This document shows positions 1-9,238 of a stretch of DNA of 20,598 nt, one piece after another. The notes beneath the pieces were generated by a model that saw only the letters and a program-made list of their open reading frames with translations, did no database searches and was not told the DNA's origin. This DNA is from Vitrella brassicaformis (Eukaryota; Sar; Vitrellaceae). The stretch lies in assembly GCA_001179505.1 (NCBI GenBank), contig CDMY01000490.1:2148-22745 (forward strand), read 5' to 3'. Each line of letters begins with the position of its first letter. The first letter of the stretch is position 1. The translations under genes and the position numbers were made by a program.

Positions 1-80
1 GGAGGGGGGGAGGTCGGTACATTCAGACGTGGCCATCCATGTGTACGTATGTGTGTGTCTGCGTGTGGTTGCTCCCGCAG

Positions 81-508
81 GCAACGAGAGTCGGTCTGTC
101 CACACAGAGGGCTTTCGGTGGAACATCCGCGTACGAAGTGAATGCACTCATCCACACACACACACACACACACGCGTCTCCCTCCCTACCCAATGTGATG
201 CTACGACGTCTGCACATGCATCATACGCAGGGTTCGTCCCTCAGCATGACCTCCCAGCTGTCTTCGTCCAACCAAGTGCAGACCACGCCCGTCGAAGTCA
301 CCACCACCGAACCTTTACTCTGGTAAGTCCAGTTGAGGGATATCAGCCACCCACCCCACTGTGTGTGTGTGTGTGTGTGTGTGTTTCTATGCACAGGTAT
401 AGCGAGGTGCTGGACAAGAAGATGGACGAGCCGAGCCCCGAGAAGACGCCGATCAGCGAGGCCTCACCAATCACGAGACGCATGGCAACACTCCCCCCCA
501 AACTCTGA
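81..508 (+). CDS. 3' end of an unrecognised multi-exon gene
   Basis: Three consecutive exons join in one frame: 81-137 (phase 0), 231-322 and 397-508, ending at TGA 506-508. Introns 138-230 and 323-396 are GT-AG. The second has a GTAAGT donor and a long TG run before its acceptor, and a TGG codon is rebuilt across the 322/397 junction. The predicted C-terminus, about 86 residues, is rich in Ser, Thr, Pro and Glu and looks disordered; it ends in a basic stretch (motif TRRMATLPPKL). No domain is recognisable and the gene begins left of the window, so no function is assigned. The frame agreement across both junctions is the main support. Confidence 0.6.
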
Positions 509-1194
509 TGGACTGATGGGTGGGTATCATATGGGTGCACTCGGTACAGTCCATGTGTGTGGGTGAGTGAGGGGGATCGATGGGTGTTCAGTTTTGTTGA
601 TTGCAATGGGACCATCTGTATGTTGATCTGTCTGTTGATCTGTCTGTCTGTCTGTCTGTCCATCTATGTATGGCTTTTCCCGGTAGTAGGGGCGTGTGCA
701 TGTGGGCGATGGAAGCGTAGCGTGTCGCTGGCTGCGTGTTTTTCCGTGTCCATGATTGTAGACACACCTAGCTATGGTTGTTTGATAGCGATCAATGCAA
801 TACCTTCCCGTCTGTGTCTTGCCGTTGTCAGCCGCTCGAGTCACTGTCAAAGATGCATGTGCGTGTCTCCTCCGCCACTCGCTGCATCATCCACACCATC
901 CATGCCTGTCTGTCTGTGTCTGTCCATCGGTCTACGCCTCTTGTGTCGGCCAGGGGGCGCAGACTGCGTGTCGCGGATAGAACGAGACCAAGCTGTGCAC
1001 ACACACACACACACACAGTGCAAGAGATGGATTGCCCACTGAGCCCTCTGGTCAAATACCCACTTGTGGAGTGCGTCGATTTGCTGCCTCACTGGCAACG
1101 CTGATGACGCCCCACGCAGCTTCGACGACGGAGAAGCGCCAAGACGCACCAATCCAACCACCACCTGACACCGACGCACAGGACATGCCCCCGT
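509..1194. other. Non-coding stretch with simple repeats
   Basis: No convincing exon is visible on either strand. The stretch holds a TCTG tetranucleotide run near 626-661, further CTGT-rich sequence near 905-930 and an AC run at about 998-1016. On the minus strand, 1040-1150 is open and could encode a last exon of the M16 fragment at 1195-2030, but no splice pair could be fixed. Confidence 0.5.
626..661. repeat. TCTG microsatellite
   Basis: A tetranucleotide TCTG/CTGT run, slightly interrupted by TTGA near its start, lies downstream of the gene ending at 508. Confidence 0.8.
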
Positions 1195-2030
1195 CTATTT
1201 GTGTTTGTCTGTGTGCGTACTGCCAATGTCGCTGTCGTGTGCAGGAGTCTGCCTGGGGTGCATCTTGACCACAAGTGCATCGTCACTGGTCAAAGACATG
1301 TGCACACACACCGGGGAAAGATGGATTGATGGCTGTAGCATCGGTCTGTCTGACTCGTTCACCGACCGCGTGAGTGTTTTGTATGTCGCGAGCAGGTCGG
1401 CCAACTCGACGCCATTCGTCAGGTACGCCAAGGCCAAATCGCGACGGCGGAAAGAGTAGCTGTGCGAGGCGATCTCAGACCAATGCCTTGGCGTCCACGA
1501 CACATAAAGCAGAGAGAGAGAGAGAGAGATGGATGGAGACATGACGCCCGCTTGTGTGTTTGTGTCTGTGCTGACTACCTGTTGGTCATTTGGTTGAGGT
1601 TTGTGTCTGTCTGCTCCTGCATGATGGCCCCCTTCAACGCGTCTGTCCACTGCTGCAGCTCTGTGTCGTCCGTCGAAGCGATCCGCTTCCCCACACCAGC
1701 CAACACTTCACCTGAACACACACACGCACACACACATTTGTGTGCGCAGGGTGTCGTAGAGAGACTGGTGCACGAGCTGGGAGAGGATGCTCAGGTGAAC
1801 AGCTTCCTCGATGGACGGCGTGGGGTACTGATAGACCAGCAGGCTTGCTCCATTGACGTCGTCTGCATTTCGATGAGACATGAATGTATCCCCATTGACA
1901 AGTGTGTGTCAGGCAGACACTGCTTGTCGCGTGTGTGTGTATGTGTGTGTGTATGTGACCTGCCTTTGACTGAACGAAACGTCTGAGACGTCGATCTGTT
2001 GGGAGAGCCTCATCCGCATATACGCACACG
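1195..2030 (-). pseudogene. C-terminal fragment of an insulysin-like M16 metallopeptidase, probably a remnant
   Basis: Minus-strand exons fit the C-terminal part of insulin-degrading-enzyme-like M16 peptidases. They are about 1960-2025, 1738-1862, 1579-1711, 1367-1486 and 1285 down to a TAG at 1195. Recognisable pieces are an FVQ...DDVNG...LLVYQ segment followed by SQLVHQSLYDTLRTQ (family: CQII.EPCF.TLRTKEQ), HWSEIASHSYSF followed by LALAYL (family: YWGEI..QQYNFDR...VAYL), and DDALVVKMHP at the tail. M16A enzymes are about 1000 residues and carry the zinc-binding HxxEH motif near the N-terminus. None of that half is present, and the next upstream sequence is non-coding. About 35 residues expected after TLRTKEQ are also missing, and an AC/TG repeat sits at that point. 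The exon frames remain open, so a divergent short gene is possible, but a truncated remnant is more likely. The final exon is uncertain. Confidence 0.5.
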
Positions 2031-2511
2031 CACACGCATGAGATGGCATCTTGAGTAGTAAGTTGGCATCACATCACACGAGTCAGTCGCCCATCAGAGT
2101 CACGTTCACACATTCACACGCGTTGGCTGGCACAGCCCCCAGAGTCCGTCAGAGAGGCCGCACACACATGGGCGAAGAGGGAGGTAAGGTGGGGTCAGAA
2201 GGTAGGTCGGTAGAACGGAGGCTAGATAGCATAGCTGCCTTTGCAAAGCCATTGTGTGTGTGTGTGGGGAGGGGGGGAGGGGTGAGAGGGGGGGAGGGTG
2301 TAGGCCACTCAGTGCCTGCCTGACTTTGTGGAAACGGAGTGAGAGAAGAAGCATGCTGTGCCTGCGCACTGCACGCACACGACAACCGTGCAAAGACAGG
2401 ACAGCTCTCCCTGCCTTTGCTGAGCCGTCTACACTTCGTAGGGAAGAAAAGCCAGACCGATCAGCACTTGTCTGTAGGGAACTCGCCAGGTACGTGACAG
2501 CACTCGTGTCT
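2031..2511. other. Non-coding stretch between two minus-strand genes
   Basis: No exon of the flanking genes could be found here. The stretch contains a dense G-rich run on the plus strand (2266-2298) and otherwise ordinary mixed sequence. It is the 3' flank of the gene ending at 2512. Confidence 0.5.
2266..2298 (+). other. G-rich tract with G-quadruplex pattern
   Basis: Five runs of three or more G (lengths about 4, 7, 4, 7 and 3) are separated by loops of 1-5 bases, which satisfies the usual G-quadruplex consensus on the plus strand. It lies about 210 bases past the stop codon of the minus-strand gene at 2512, so that gene's transcript would carry the C-rich strand. Quadruplex formation is an inference from pattern only. 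Confidence 0.5.
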
Positions 2512-3306
2512 TCATACGCGAAACGGGACCTTGGGTCGCCACTTGGTGGCGATTCGATTCAGTTGCTCTTTCGTCTCGTCCGCCCTGGCCTGCTGGGCCA
2601 TCGTCGTCTTCAGGTACCTCGGCTCACGTCGCGGCGGTGGCAGCATGAAGGCGGCCGGCGCACCACCTCCATTGGGCTGCCCCTGACCCTGACCCTGCTG
2701 CTGCTGGAAAGCCCCCATCACAGCATCGCCGCCCTGTCCCTGCCCTCCATTGCCTCTCTTGGGCGTCTCAATGGAGGGCAGGGAGAGGTTGGCGGTCCAA
2801 CGCTCAATCAGCCACTCTATCTCCTCTTCAAGTGTCAGGGTGGGAACTGGTGGCGCTTGGCGCTGGGGGCGTGGGAAGCAGCCGACGGGAGGCGGGATGG
2901 AGAAGCCGTCCGGGTTGGGGCCGAACCCCGTCAGCACGACGGGTGGCGGGGAGTAGCCGGGTGTGGGTGAAGGCCACTCGAGGGGCTCGAAGGGGTTGTC
3001 TTCCTCTTCCTCATCATCACTCGATTCCTCATCAAATCCCGACCACCGTGGCGGCGTCGGCGCGCGAGGCCGGGCCGGCGGCGGCAGCGGAGCCAAATCT
3101 GAGGATTGCAAGCAGACGAGACGAAGCCACACGGATCCAGTGACTTGTTAGTCAGCATATGCATGCATGCATATGACCCGTCGTGCTGCCTTCCTTTCCT
3201 CACCTTCCGAGTTGATGAGGGACCTCTCTGCCTCTCTCCCTTCCCCGCCAAGCTCCCCTTGCACTGCCCTCGTCCCCGCGTTGCTGAAGAACCGCTCGAA
3301 ATCCAT
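2512..3306 (-). CDS. Acidic, proline- and glutamine-rich protein of unknown function
   Basis: Two exons, 3204-3306 and 2512-3098, are joined by an intron with a GTGAGG donor and CTCAG acceptor; phase 1 is kept and an Asp codon forms at the junction. The product is 229 residues from the Met at 3304-3306, or 238 from an in-frame Met at 3331-3333; the shorter start gives the compact beginning MDFERFFSNAG. The order is a basic/acidic N-terminus, a proline-rich stretch, an acidic patch (about residues 50-60, SSDDEEEED), a second proline-rich region, a short predicted helix (LEEEIEWLIERW), a Gly/Gln-rich linker, and a basic C-terminal helix near TTMAQQARADETKEQLNR. There is no signal peptide or membrane segment. 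No family is recognised. It is divergently transcribed from the MoaC gene with 134-161 bases between start codons. Confidence 0.7.
3156..3175. repeat. 20-base perfect palindrome in an intron
   Basis: The sequence starts CATATGCATG and reads identically on both strands across 20 bases. It lies inside the single intron (3099-3203) of the minus-strand gene at 2512-3306. Confidence 0.9.
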
Positions 3307-3333
3307 ATCGGCGGCAGCCGGTATCAGAACCAA

Positions 3334-3467
3334 TCGGAAAGACAGAAATTAAAGCTGTTCGGTTGTGGATTCAACAACGACGACAATGCAACGTCTGCTG
3401 CTCTCGATTTGCACTGCCGCTTCTTCTTCGAAAGTCGTGCAGCTCGCAAATAAGCTCGCAGCTCTGA
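3334..3467. promoter_or_regulatory. Shared 5' region of two divergent genes
   Basis: The start codons of the minus-strand gene (3306 or 3333) and of the MoaC gene (3468) face away from each other across at most 161 bases, so both promoters must lie in or overlap this interval. No TATA box or other named element was recognised. An ATG at 3386 in the MoaC leader opens an overlapping frame of 58 codons if it is transcribed. Confidence 0.4.
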
Positions 3468-4590
3468 ATGAACGTGAAGGCGGCAATTCGCAGGCTGCCA
3501 GGCCTCTCGAGGTGCGGCACATTCGCTGTGTGGCAAAATGCATCCACATCAAGGGCAGCTGGTGAGTTACACAGGATGCAGCCAGATCTGGGCATCTGCA
3601 TTCATCGAACATGCTCTCTGGTGTGGATCTGTTGTTCTGCAGATGCCCATACTCCGAGTGGCTCATCGTCGCTGACTCACGTGGCATCGGATGATGGCAA
3701 GGCGCAGATGGTCGATGTGTCGGTACCCAATGCTCACACACAAATTGCCGGAACACAGAGCATGGCACGGCCTATCTGTTCGCTGGTGTGTGTGTGTCTG
3801 ATGTGTGTGTGTGTGTGTGTGTGTTGCAGGGCAAGGTGCCGACACGGCGCACCGCCATTGCAGGGTCCCGTGTGCTGCTGGGCCAGGAGGTGTTCCGGCT
3901 TGTGCAGGAAAACCTCATAAAGAAAGGCAAGCTGAGCTGATAGACCACTCCCTCCTCCCTTCCAGCCAGTGAGTGCCGCCGTGCCGTATGTGTGTGTAAG
4001 TATGTTGGTTACGTCGCTTGCAGGCGATGTGCTGACCACTGCCAAACTGGCCGGCATCATGGGCAGCAAGAGGACCGCCGACCTGGTCAGCCAGCCTCCC
4101 AAACCATGAGCGGTGCTGTGCTGAATTCTGCATTAATTCTCTTGGTTGGTGTGTGCGGTGCAGATCCCCCTGTGCCACCCTCTCTCTCTATCTCACGTCG
4201 ATGTGTCCCTCACACTCGATGCCAATGACCATGCAGTGGACATCCGGGCTGAGGCCACCACTGTGCATACGACTGGCGTCGGTAAGTGAGCTGAGCTGGA
4301 AGGAAGGCACACAGACGACACACCAGGCATTAACTGCATTGCGTGTTCTCTTCTGGCAGAGATGGAAGCACTGACTGCTGCCTCGGTGGCGGCTCTCACT
4401 GGTGAGCTCCCCACATGGGCAACCGATGCATCTGTCTGTCTATCCCTGTGTCTGTCTGAATGGTTCATGCCATGCAGTCTATGATATGTGCAAGTCGGCG
4501 TCCAAGGCCCTCGTCATCACTCATGTCCGCCTCCTCGAGAAGACAGGAGGCAAAAGCGGACACTTTATTGCGGGGCGAGAGCCGGGATGA
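3468..4590 (+). CDS. moaC: Cyclic pyranopterin monophosphate synthase (MoaC/CNX3 family)
   Basis: MoaC converts the 3',8-cyclo-GTP product of MoaA into cyclic pyranopterin monophosphate, an early step of molybdenum-cofactor synthesis. Seven exons keep frame throughout: 3468-3561, 3643-3722, 3830-3926, 4024-4085, 4164-4281, 4360-4401 and 4478-4590 (TGA), giving 201 residues. Nearly every family block is present: [31 protein letters not shown], the [19 protein letters not shown] segment, [42 protein letters not shown] and [12 protein letters not shown]. The length equals bacterial MoaC (about 160) plus a 35-40 residue extension. That extension ([16 protein letters not shown]...) is basic and suits a mitochondrial presequence, as for plant CNX3. 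The third intron (3927-4023) starts with GC rather than GT. The start at 3468 is chosen because only this frame enters the MoaC core; the ATG at 3386 is in another frame. Confidence 0.95.
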
Positions 4591-4799
4591 GATGAGTGTG
4601 TGTAGGGCTGGCTGCCCTTTCGTGTAGTCAGTGAGTGCATGGCAGGCAGACTGCGAAAGGGCTGGCTGGGTTGCGACAGACAGCAATGCGATCGATCGGT
4701 TGATTGCATCCGATGGACAGCCCGTCTCCCTCTTGAATCAAGTCACTACGCGCCATGTGCCTATCCGCCACCCATTTACCCCTCGCCCAACCATGGAAT

Positions 4800-7000
4800 C
4801 TATCGGTCCACAAACAGAATCCCACCAGTAGGCATGGCCACTTGCCCTCCGAACACCATGACCGGAGGCATGAGTGTCATGCTCTCTTCCGAATATGCAG
4901 GCGGAGTCGCCGGAGGGCCTGCCGTGCTCGTCGGTGACGCAGAAGAGGGAGGCGCTTGCGGTGTGGTCGATGACGCCTCCATGCCCATCGGCCCGCCTGT
5001 TTCCTCGCCCCCAATCGGCTCTCCTGTACTAGAAGTGCTTGCGACGCCTTCCATGGGAGCAGCGGTGGATGACGTTGTCTCGTCCCCCTCCACTGGTACA
5101 GGGGTCGGTGTGGTTGTCGCCTCGCCCTCGAGCGGCTCGGCAGTGCTACTGCTGGTGAGCTCGCCTTGCAGTGGCTCGGGAGTGCCAGTGGTGGTGGGTC
5201 TGAACCCCAGCATCTTTGCTGCATAAGGGGGTGGCGTGAAAGTCGTCACGTGGGGAGGGGGGAGCCGAGGGGGTGGGGTGGAAGTCGTGGCCTCGCCAAT
5301 GAGAGGCCGTGGGCTGGGAGAGGTGGAAACCACAAGATCAGCCGTCGGCAAAAGAGTCGTCGATGTCGTTGTGTTGAGCAATTCTGGCTCCACCCCACAA
5401 TTCAGTGTTGGCGCCGTCGGGATCGGCGATAGCGCTTCTGCTTGCGGCGGACCGGAAGGCCCAAATGCCGGGGGGAAGTCACTCGGCATGACAGTGGGGG
5501 GCCGATAAGATGCTGGCGGGAAGTCCGTCGCTTGCTTGTTTTGCGCCATCTCGTTCTCACTGGTGGTGGGTGATGTCTCGGGGTATGCCTGGATGGGGTG
5601 AGCAGCAGGAGGTGGCACAGGCTCCCCGCTGGCCACCTGACAAGACAACCGTCACACCTTGAGCACATGGAACACTCATTCTCGAGACAGACCCACCGGC
5701 TGTGTGGGCTGCCACGGGGTGCCAGGGATGGGGAACGGGGGAGACATGGGGCCGTTAGGCGACAAAGGGGGACCGCCCGCATACGGGACAGGGGGCCCCT
5801 AGCAACCATACACAGGGCAATGGTACATCTTCGCAGCAGTCGTTGCGTACCATCGGTGTCCCCGGCATCGGTGGAGGGAAATAGGGGGGACCCTGCCGAC
5901 CGGCCCAAAATGAAAATGCACTTATGGATGGATGCCTTTCTCTCCGGCCACTTACCATCGGCTGCATTGGTGGAGGGCCACTCGCATTGGATGACGGCCC
6001 ACCACCAGACGCATTGAATGGCACCTGCAGTGTTGCAACCATGATTCCACCCGCCCGACGCCGTCATTACTCTGTGTCGCCTCACCATTGGCCCTCCGTA
6101 TGAGCCATTGTAGATCGGCGGCTGATTGATGGCAGGGTAAGGGGGGGGAGCCTGAACCATGCATCCAACATGTGATCGATCCGTCTTATCCATCATTGCT
6201 CTCTCCACTGACCATTGGCACCCCCGGCTCAACCGCGCTGCCGTTTATCGGGAGAGGCTGGTAGGGCGGGGTGGCATTGTCCGGAGGCATCACGGGTGCC
6301 GTGGCGTTGGCGTCGTTTGGTGGCAGGGGGGAGACTGGCGGAAAGTCATCGACGATGGTCACACGATAGACGAGGAAGGGCTCTTCTCCTTCGTCAATGC
6401 CACTGTTATCCCCGACCGCATTGACTGCACGAAGGAGAAAACAGGGAAGCACATATATGATATAGAAGGATGTGTGTTGTGGCTCTCCCTCCCTACTGTA
6501 CCGCTGCTGTCCGTCCCTCCCTTCAAAGGCCCTTTGGGTGAGCCTCGATGGCGATACCTCCGTTTGAGCACACTATGCGCCGGCATTGCCCGTCTGTGTG
6601 CCTTCATCACCTGATGAGCGTGGCCTTTCTTGTGGCCGCCAGCCTTCTTCCTCAGCAGCCGACGAGTCGCCCCGCGGTTCCTCCGCTGACGGCTGCCGGC
6701 GAAGCTCTCTTCCCGTCAACTGCTGACGGATCCATAGCGGCGCTGCAAGAGGTGGGAGCGGCTGGTATGATGCTGCAGCTGATGTGATGCATGGTAGGTC
6801 CAGTGGTCCTGCTGATCTCTGCTCACGAGCCTCCTCCGCAGTGCCGTGCTGCCTTCATGGAGTGAGATCTCGTCTGCATGACTTATCGCGCCGCTGCCGT
6901 CCCGTGTGTGGCGTTGGCGTGCAATACCTTGGCTAGATGAAGAGGCGACGCTGGACGCCAGATGGATCACGAGGATCCATAGAACGCCACAGCCTTCCAT
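4800..7000 (-). CDS. Secreted mucin-like Pro/Thr/Ser-rich repeat protein
   Basis: Exons in transcription order are 7000-6827, 6761-6611 (boundaries less certain), 6424-6213, 6151-6086, 6024-5956, 5892-5851, 5798-5697 and 5636-4800 (stop). The first exon begins MEGCGVLWILVIHLASSVAS, a clear signal peptide with a hydrophobic core and small residues at the cleavage region. From 6213 on, every junction is phase 0, and five successive exons are short Pro/Gly/Asn modules, four ending in PM. The last exon holds five copies of a 13-residue Thr/Ser/Glu/Pro repeat. At least seven N-glycosylation sequons (NAT, NGS, NAS, NTT) fit a secretory route. No transmembrane segment or GPI-type tail is visible at the C-terminus, so it is probably secreted or wall/matrix associated. 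No enzymatic domain is recognised. It converges with the MoaC gene, 209 bases apart. Confidence 0.7.
4992..5177 (-). repeat. Coding tandem repeat, 39-base unit, about five copies
   Basis: Units begin at 5177, 5138, 5099, 5060 and 5021 on the minus strand, exactly 39 bases apart. They encode 13-residue variants of the pattern E-P-L-x-G-E-x-T-S-S-T with a variable end; the last unit is partial. A looser related unit occurs upstream, in the PLIGEATTSTPPP region. Only substitutions separate the copies, so frame is kept. Confidence 0.85.
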
Positions 7001-7224
7001 ACTTGGGGTGGAAAACCGGCCTGGCCGCTGGACCTGGCCAAATGGCATGCGAGCTTGCGAACCTTCCTTGTGCGAGCTTTGCGGTCTTCCGACCGTAGAT
7101 CACCTTCCCTCCCCATTACCACACAGAGTGACCTGCAGAGACTGCGCATTATCCATCAAATCGAGCTCATCGCCAGCACGTAGCGTCGAGGTGATTCATC
7201 TTGCTCTTGTGTGAGTGAGCAAGC

Positions 7225-8888
7225 ATGGCGTGGCGGTGTCACGGCAATACACATCGAGAGCTCATCGACAACCTGCAGAGAGCCGGGTGAGGTGGCACAC
7301 AAAGGGAGCGCCTTCAGAGATGCGTATCTGGGAGAGACGAGGGATGGTGGCCGCCGACTCTGTGTGTGCGTGTGTGTGATGGATCAGGCTGCTCCGCACT
7401 CCCCGGGTTATCGAAGCCATGAAGAAAATCGACAGAGGTATGCCGAACGGACGGGGTGCTCAATGCCGCCTTTGTTCTCGTTCGTCTCTCTTTCACCGGG
7501 ATGTCATGTGCACGTACAGGTCACTTCACGGTAGAGGGTCCCACGTCGGCCATGTCCTATCGCGACTCCCCGCAGCCCATCGGCTACAACGCCACCATAT
7601 CGGCGCCACACGTGGGAAGCCACCCAGACACCCAGTCACGCCCGAGTCCTGAGTGGTTGTGTTTGCCGTGCCGGCATCTTGTTTGTTACGCCAGATGCAT
7701 TGCGAGATGATTGAGCTGCTGGAGGGCCACCTGAAAGACGGAGCAGTGGCGCTCGACGTGGGCAGCGGTCAGTCAGCCTGTCTCAGTCAAGCCAAGACAC
7801 ACGCGACGTGCGAGGACCTTTCTTGCTTGGTGTCGGTGTTTGTCAGGTTCTGGGTATCTGACGGCTGTCATGGCCGATCTGTGCTCGCCTACAGGTAGAG
7901 TAGGTACACACACAAACACACACGAACGAACGCGGCGGATCACGGTGGTGCATCCGGCTGCCCGTGTCCGTCCCATGCTTCCTTGTGTGTCAGGCCGCAC
8001 GTATGGCGTGGAGCACATCCCCGAGCTGGTCGAGATGTCGCAGGCCAATGCCGAGAAGTCATGCCCACGACTGCTGGCTAGTGGTACGACCGACCAACGA
8101 CACATGACTTACACATGTCAGCACCAAGCAACCATCCCACCCACCTCATGTGTGTGTATTGACCTACCTGTCTGTCTGTCTGTCTTCAGGCTGCCTGAAG
8201 TTTGTAGTGGCCGACGGGCAGATGGGCCTGCCTGACGCCGAGTGCCGGTCGCTCAAGCAGGAGGGCAAGGAGATGCCCCTCTTCGACGCCATACACGTGG
8301 GGGCTGCCGGTGAGCGGAGCGGGCCAAACACGGGCGAGAGGAGACCCCAGGAGGCCAAACACGGGCGAGAGGAGACCCCCCGCTGGGTGGATGCACCTCT
8401 CTCTCTCTGGCTCTTTCTCTCTTGGTGTGTGTGGGTGTGTGTGTCTGTGTGTGTGTGTGTGTCAGCTGCTGCGATTCCCGATAGTTTGTTGCACCAGTTG
8501 AAGCCGGGGGGTGTGATGGTGATCCCGGTCGGGCCAAAGGGAGGCGACCAGACCCTCATGAAAGTGCGTCACACCACCAACATACACAGGCCGGCCGGCA
8601 CCCCCTGCAAAATGGTGATGTCTGTGTGTCTGGTTGATCAGCTGACCAAGGACGCTGCCGGCCGCGTGCATCGCGAGAACATCACTTCGGTCATATTTGT
8701 GCCTTTGGTAGAACGAACGGCCGGCCACCACCAACACACTCGGTGTGCCTATGTCATGTGCTCTCATGGTGTGTGTGTGTGTGTGTGTGTGTCAGACGAG
8801 CAAGGAGGCGCAGCTGGCAGACGACAACTCGACTAAAGTGAACCTGCTGAGCCTAATGCTCTCCTCGCTCAGAGGCCAAGGAGAGTAG
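7225..8888 (+). CDS. PCMT1: Protein-L-isoaspartate O-methyltransferase (PIMT)
   Basis: PIMT transfers a methyl group from S-adenosylmethionine to L-isoaspartyl residues in damaged proteins and so starts their repair. Ten exons keep frame: 7225-7286, 7388-7437, 7520-7611, 7695-7767, 7847-7894, 7994-8083, 8190-8309, 8466-8563, 8642-8707 and 8796-8888 (TAG), giving 263 residues. Family blocks in order are ELIDNLQRAG, RVIEAMKKIDRGHF, YRDSPQPIGYNATISAPH (isoaspartate-binding region), LDVGSGSGYLTAVMA (SAM motif I), YGVEHIPELV, VVADGQMGL, DAIHVGAAA, LKPGGVMVIPVGP and VIFVPLTSKEAQ. Compared with animal PCMT1 (about 227 residues) there is an insert of charged residues before DAIHVGAA and a longer C-terminus. 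The start Met follows the family (MAW...HRELI). Most introns are phase 1 and several end in TG tracts. No targeting signal is evident, so it is probably cytosolic. Confidence 0.95.
8323..8379. repeat. Tandem duplication in a PIMT intron
   Basis: A 26-base sequence beginning GCCAAACACGGGCGAGAGG occurs at 8323-8348 and again exactly at 8354-8379, a 31-base period. Both copies lie in the intron 8310-8465 of the PIMT gene. Confidence 0.9.
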
Positions 8889-8948
8889 TTACTACACAGA
8901 TTGGTGGATGGATGGATGCCTAGAGGCCGATGCGTAGATGAAGGGGCT

Positions 8949-9024
8949 CTGTCTGCCTGCCTCTCTGCCTGCCTGTCTGTCTGCCTGCCTGCCTCTCTGT
9001 CTGTCTGTCTGTCTGTCTGTCTGT
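8949..9024. repeat. TCTG/CCTG tetranucleotide tract
   Basis: About 76 bases of CTGT, CTGC and CCTG units, with the last part a pure TCTG run, 60 bases past the PIMT stop. Confidence 0.85.
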
Positions 9025-9151
9025 GTACATATAGCAGCGAGTGGACGTGGGCATATATCTTTTTGCCGTACGAGTGAGTCGGTCTTTTTCGGTGTGTCGG
9101 CGTGTGTGAGAGACGTGACGTGTTTTTCGTTCGTTGCAATGCATCCATGTC

Positions 9152-9238
9152 CAGCTGCCGGTGCTTGTTCGGACCGGCGAAGGCGCCTGGCATGGCAACA
9201 CTGCTGCCAAGGCACCTTCGCCACGCCGACACAAGCAC
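9152..9238. repeat. Long imperfect inverted repeat (hairpin)
   Basis: The left arm starts GTGCTTGTTCGG at 9161. The right arm ends at 9238, and its reverse complement starts GTGCTTGTGTCGG. Both arms share GGCGAAGG followed by a GCC/TGGC block, so about 35 bases per arm pair with a few mismatches and single-base bulges around a loop near 9197-9203. Weaker pairing continues outwards to about 9152. It lies between PIMT and tRNA-Asp. Confidence 0.75.

Noticed and set aside
29-508. A single uninterrupted 159-codon plus-strand frame with poly-His/Thr and Cys/Val stretches
   Set aside because: The HTHT and VCVC stretches are translations of AC and TG microsatellites. The spliced model in another frame restores a consistent exon chain.
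1040-1179. Possible last exon of the M16 fragment on the minus strand
   Set aside because: A phrase like QQIDALHKW loosely recalls the family tail, but no splice pair or stop could be fixed, so it is only mentioned.
3386-3561. ATG at 3386 as the MoaC start
   Set aside because: Its frame meets a stop at the first splice junction. Only the frame from 3468 enters the conserved MoaC core.
4992-5177. Regularly spaced repeats that might suggest a CRISPR array
   Set aside because: The 39-base period has no unique spacers and is a coding tandem repeat inside a eukaryotic exon.
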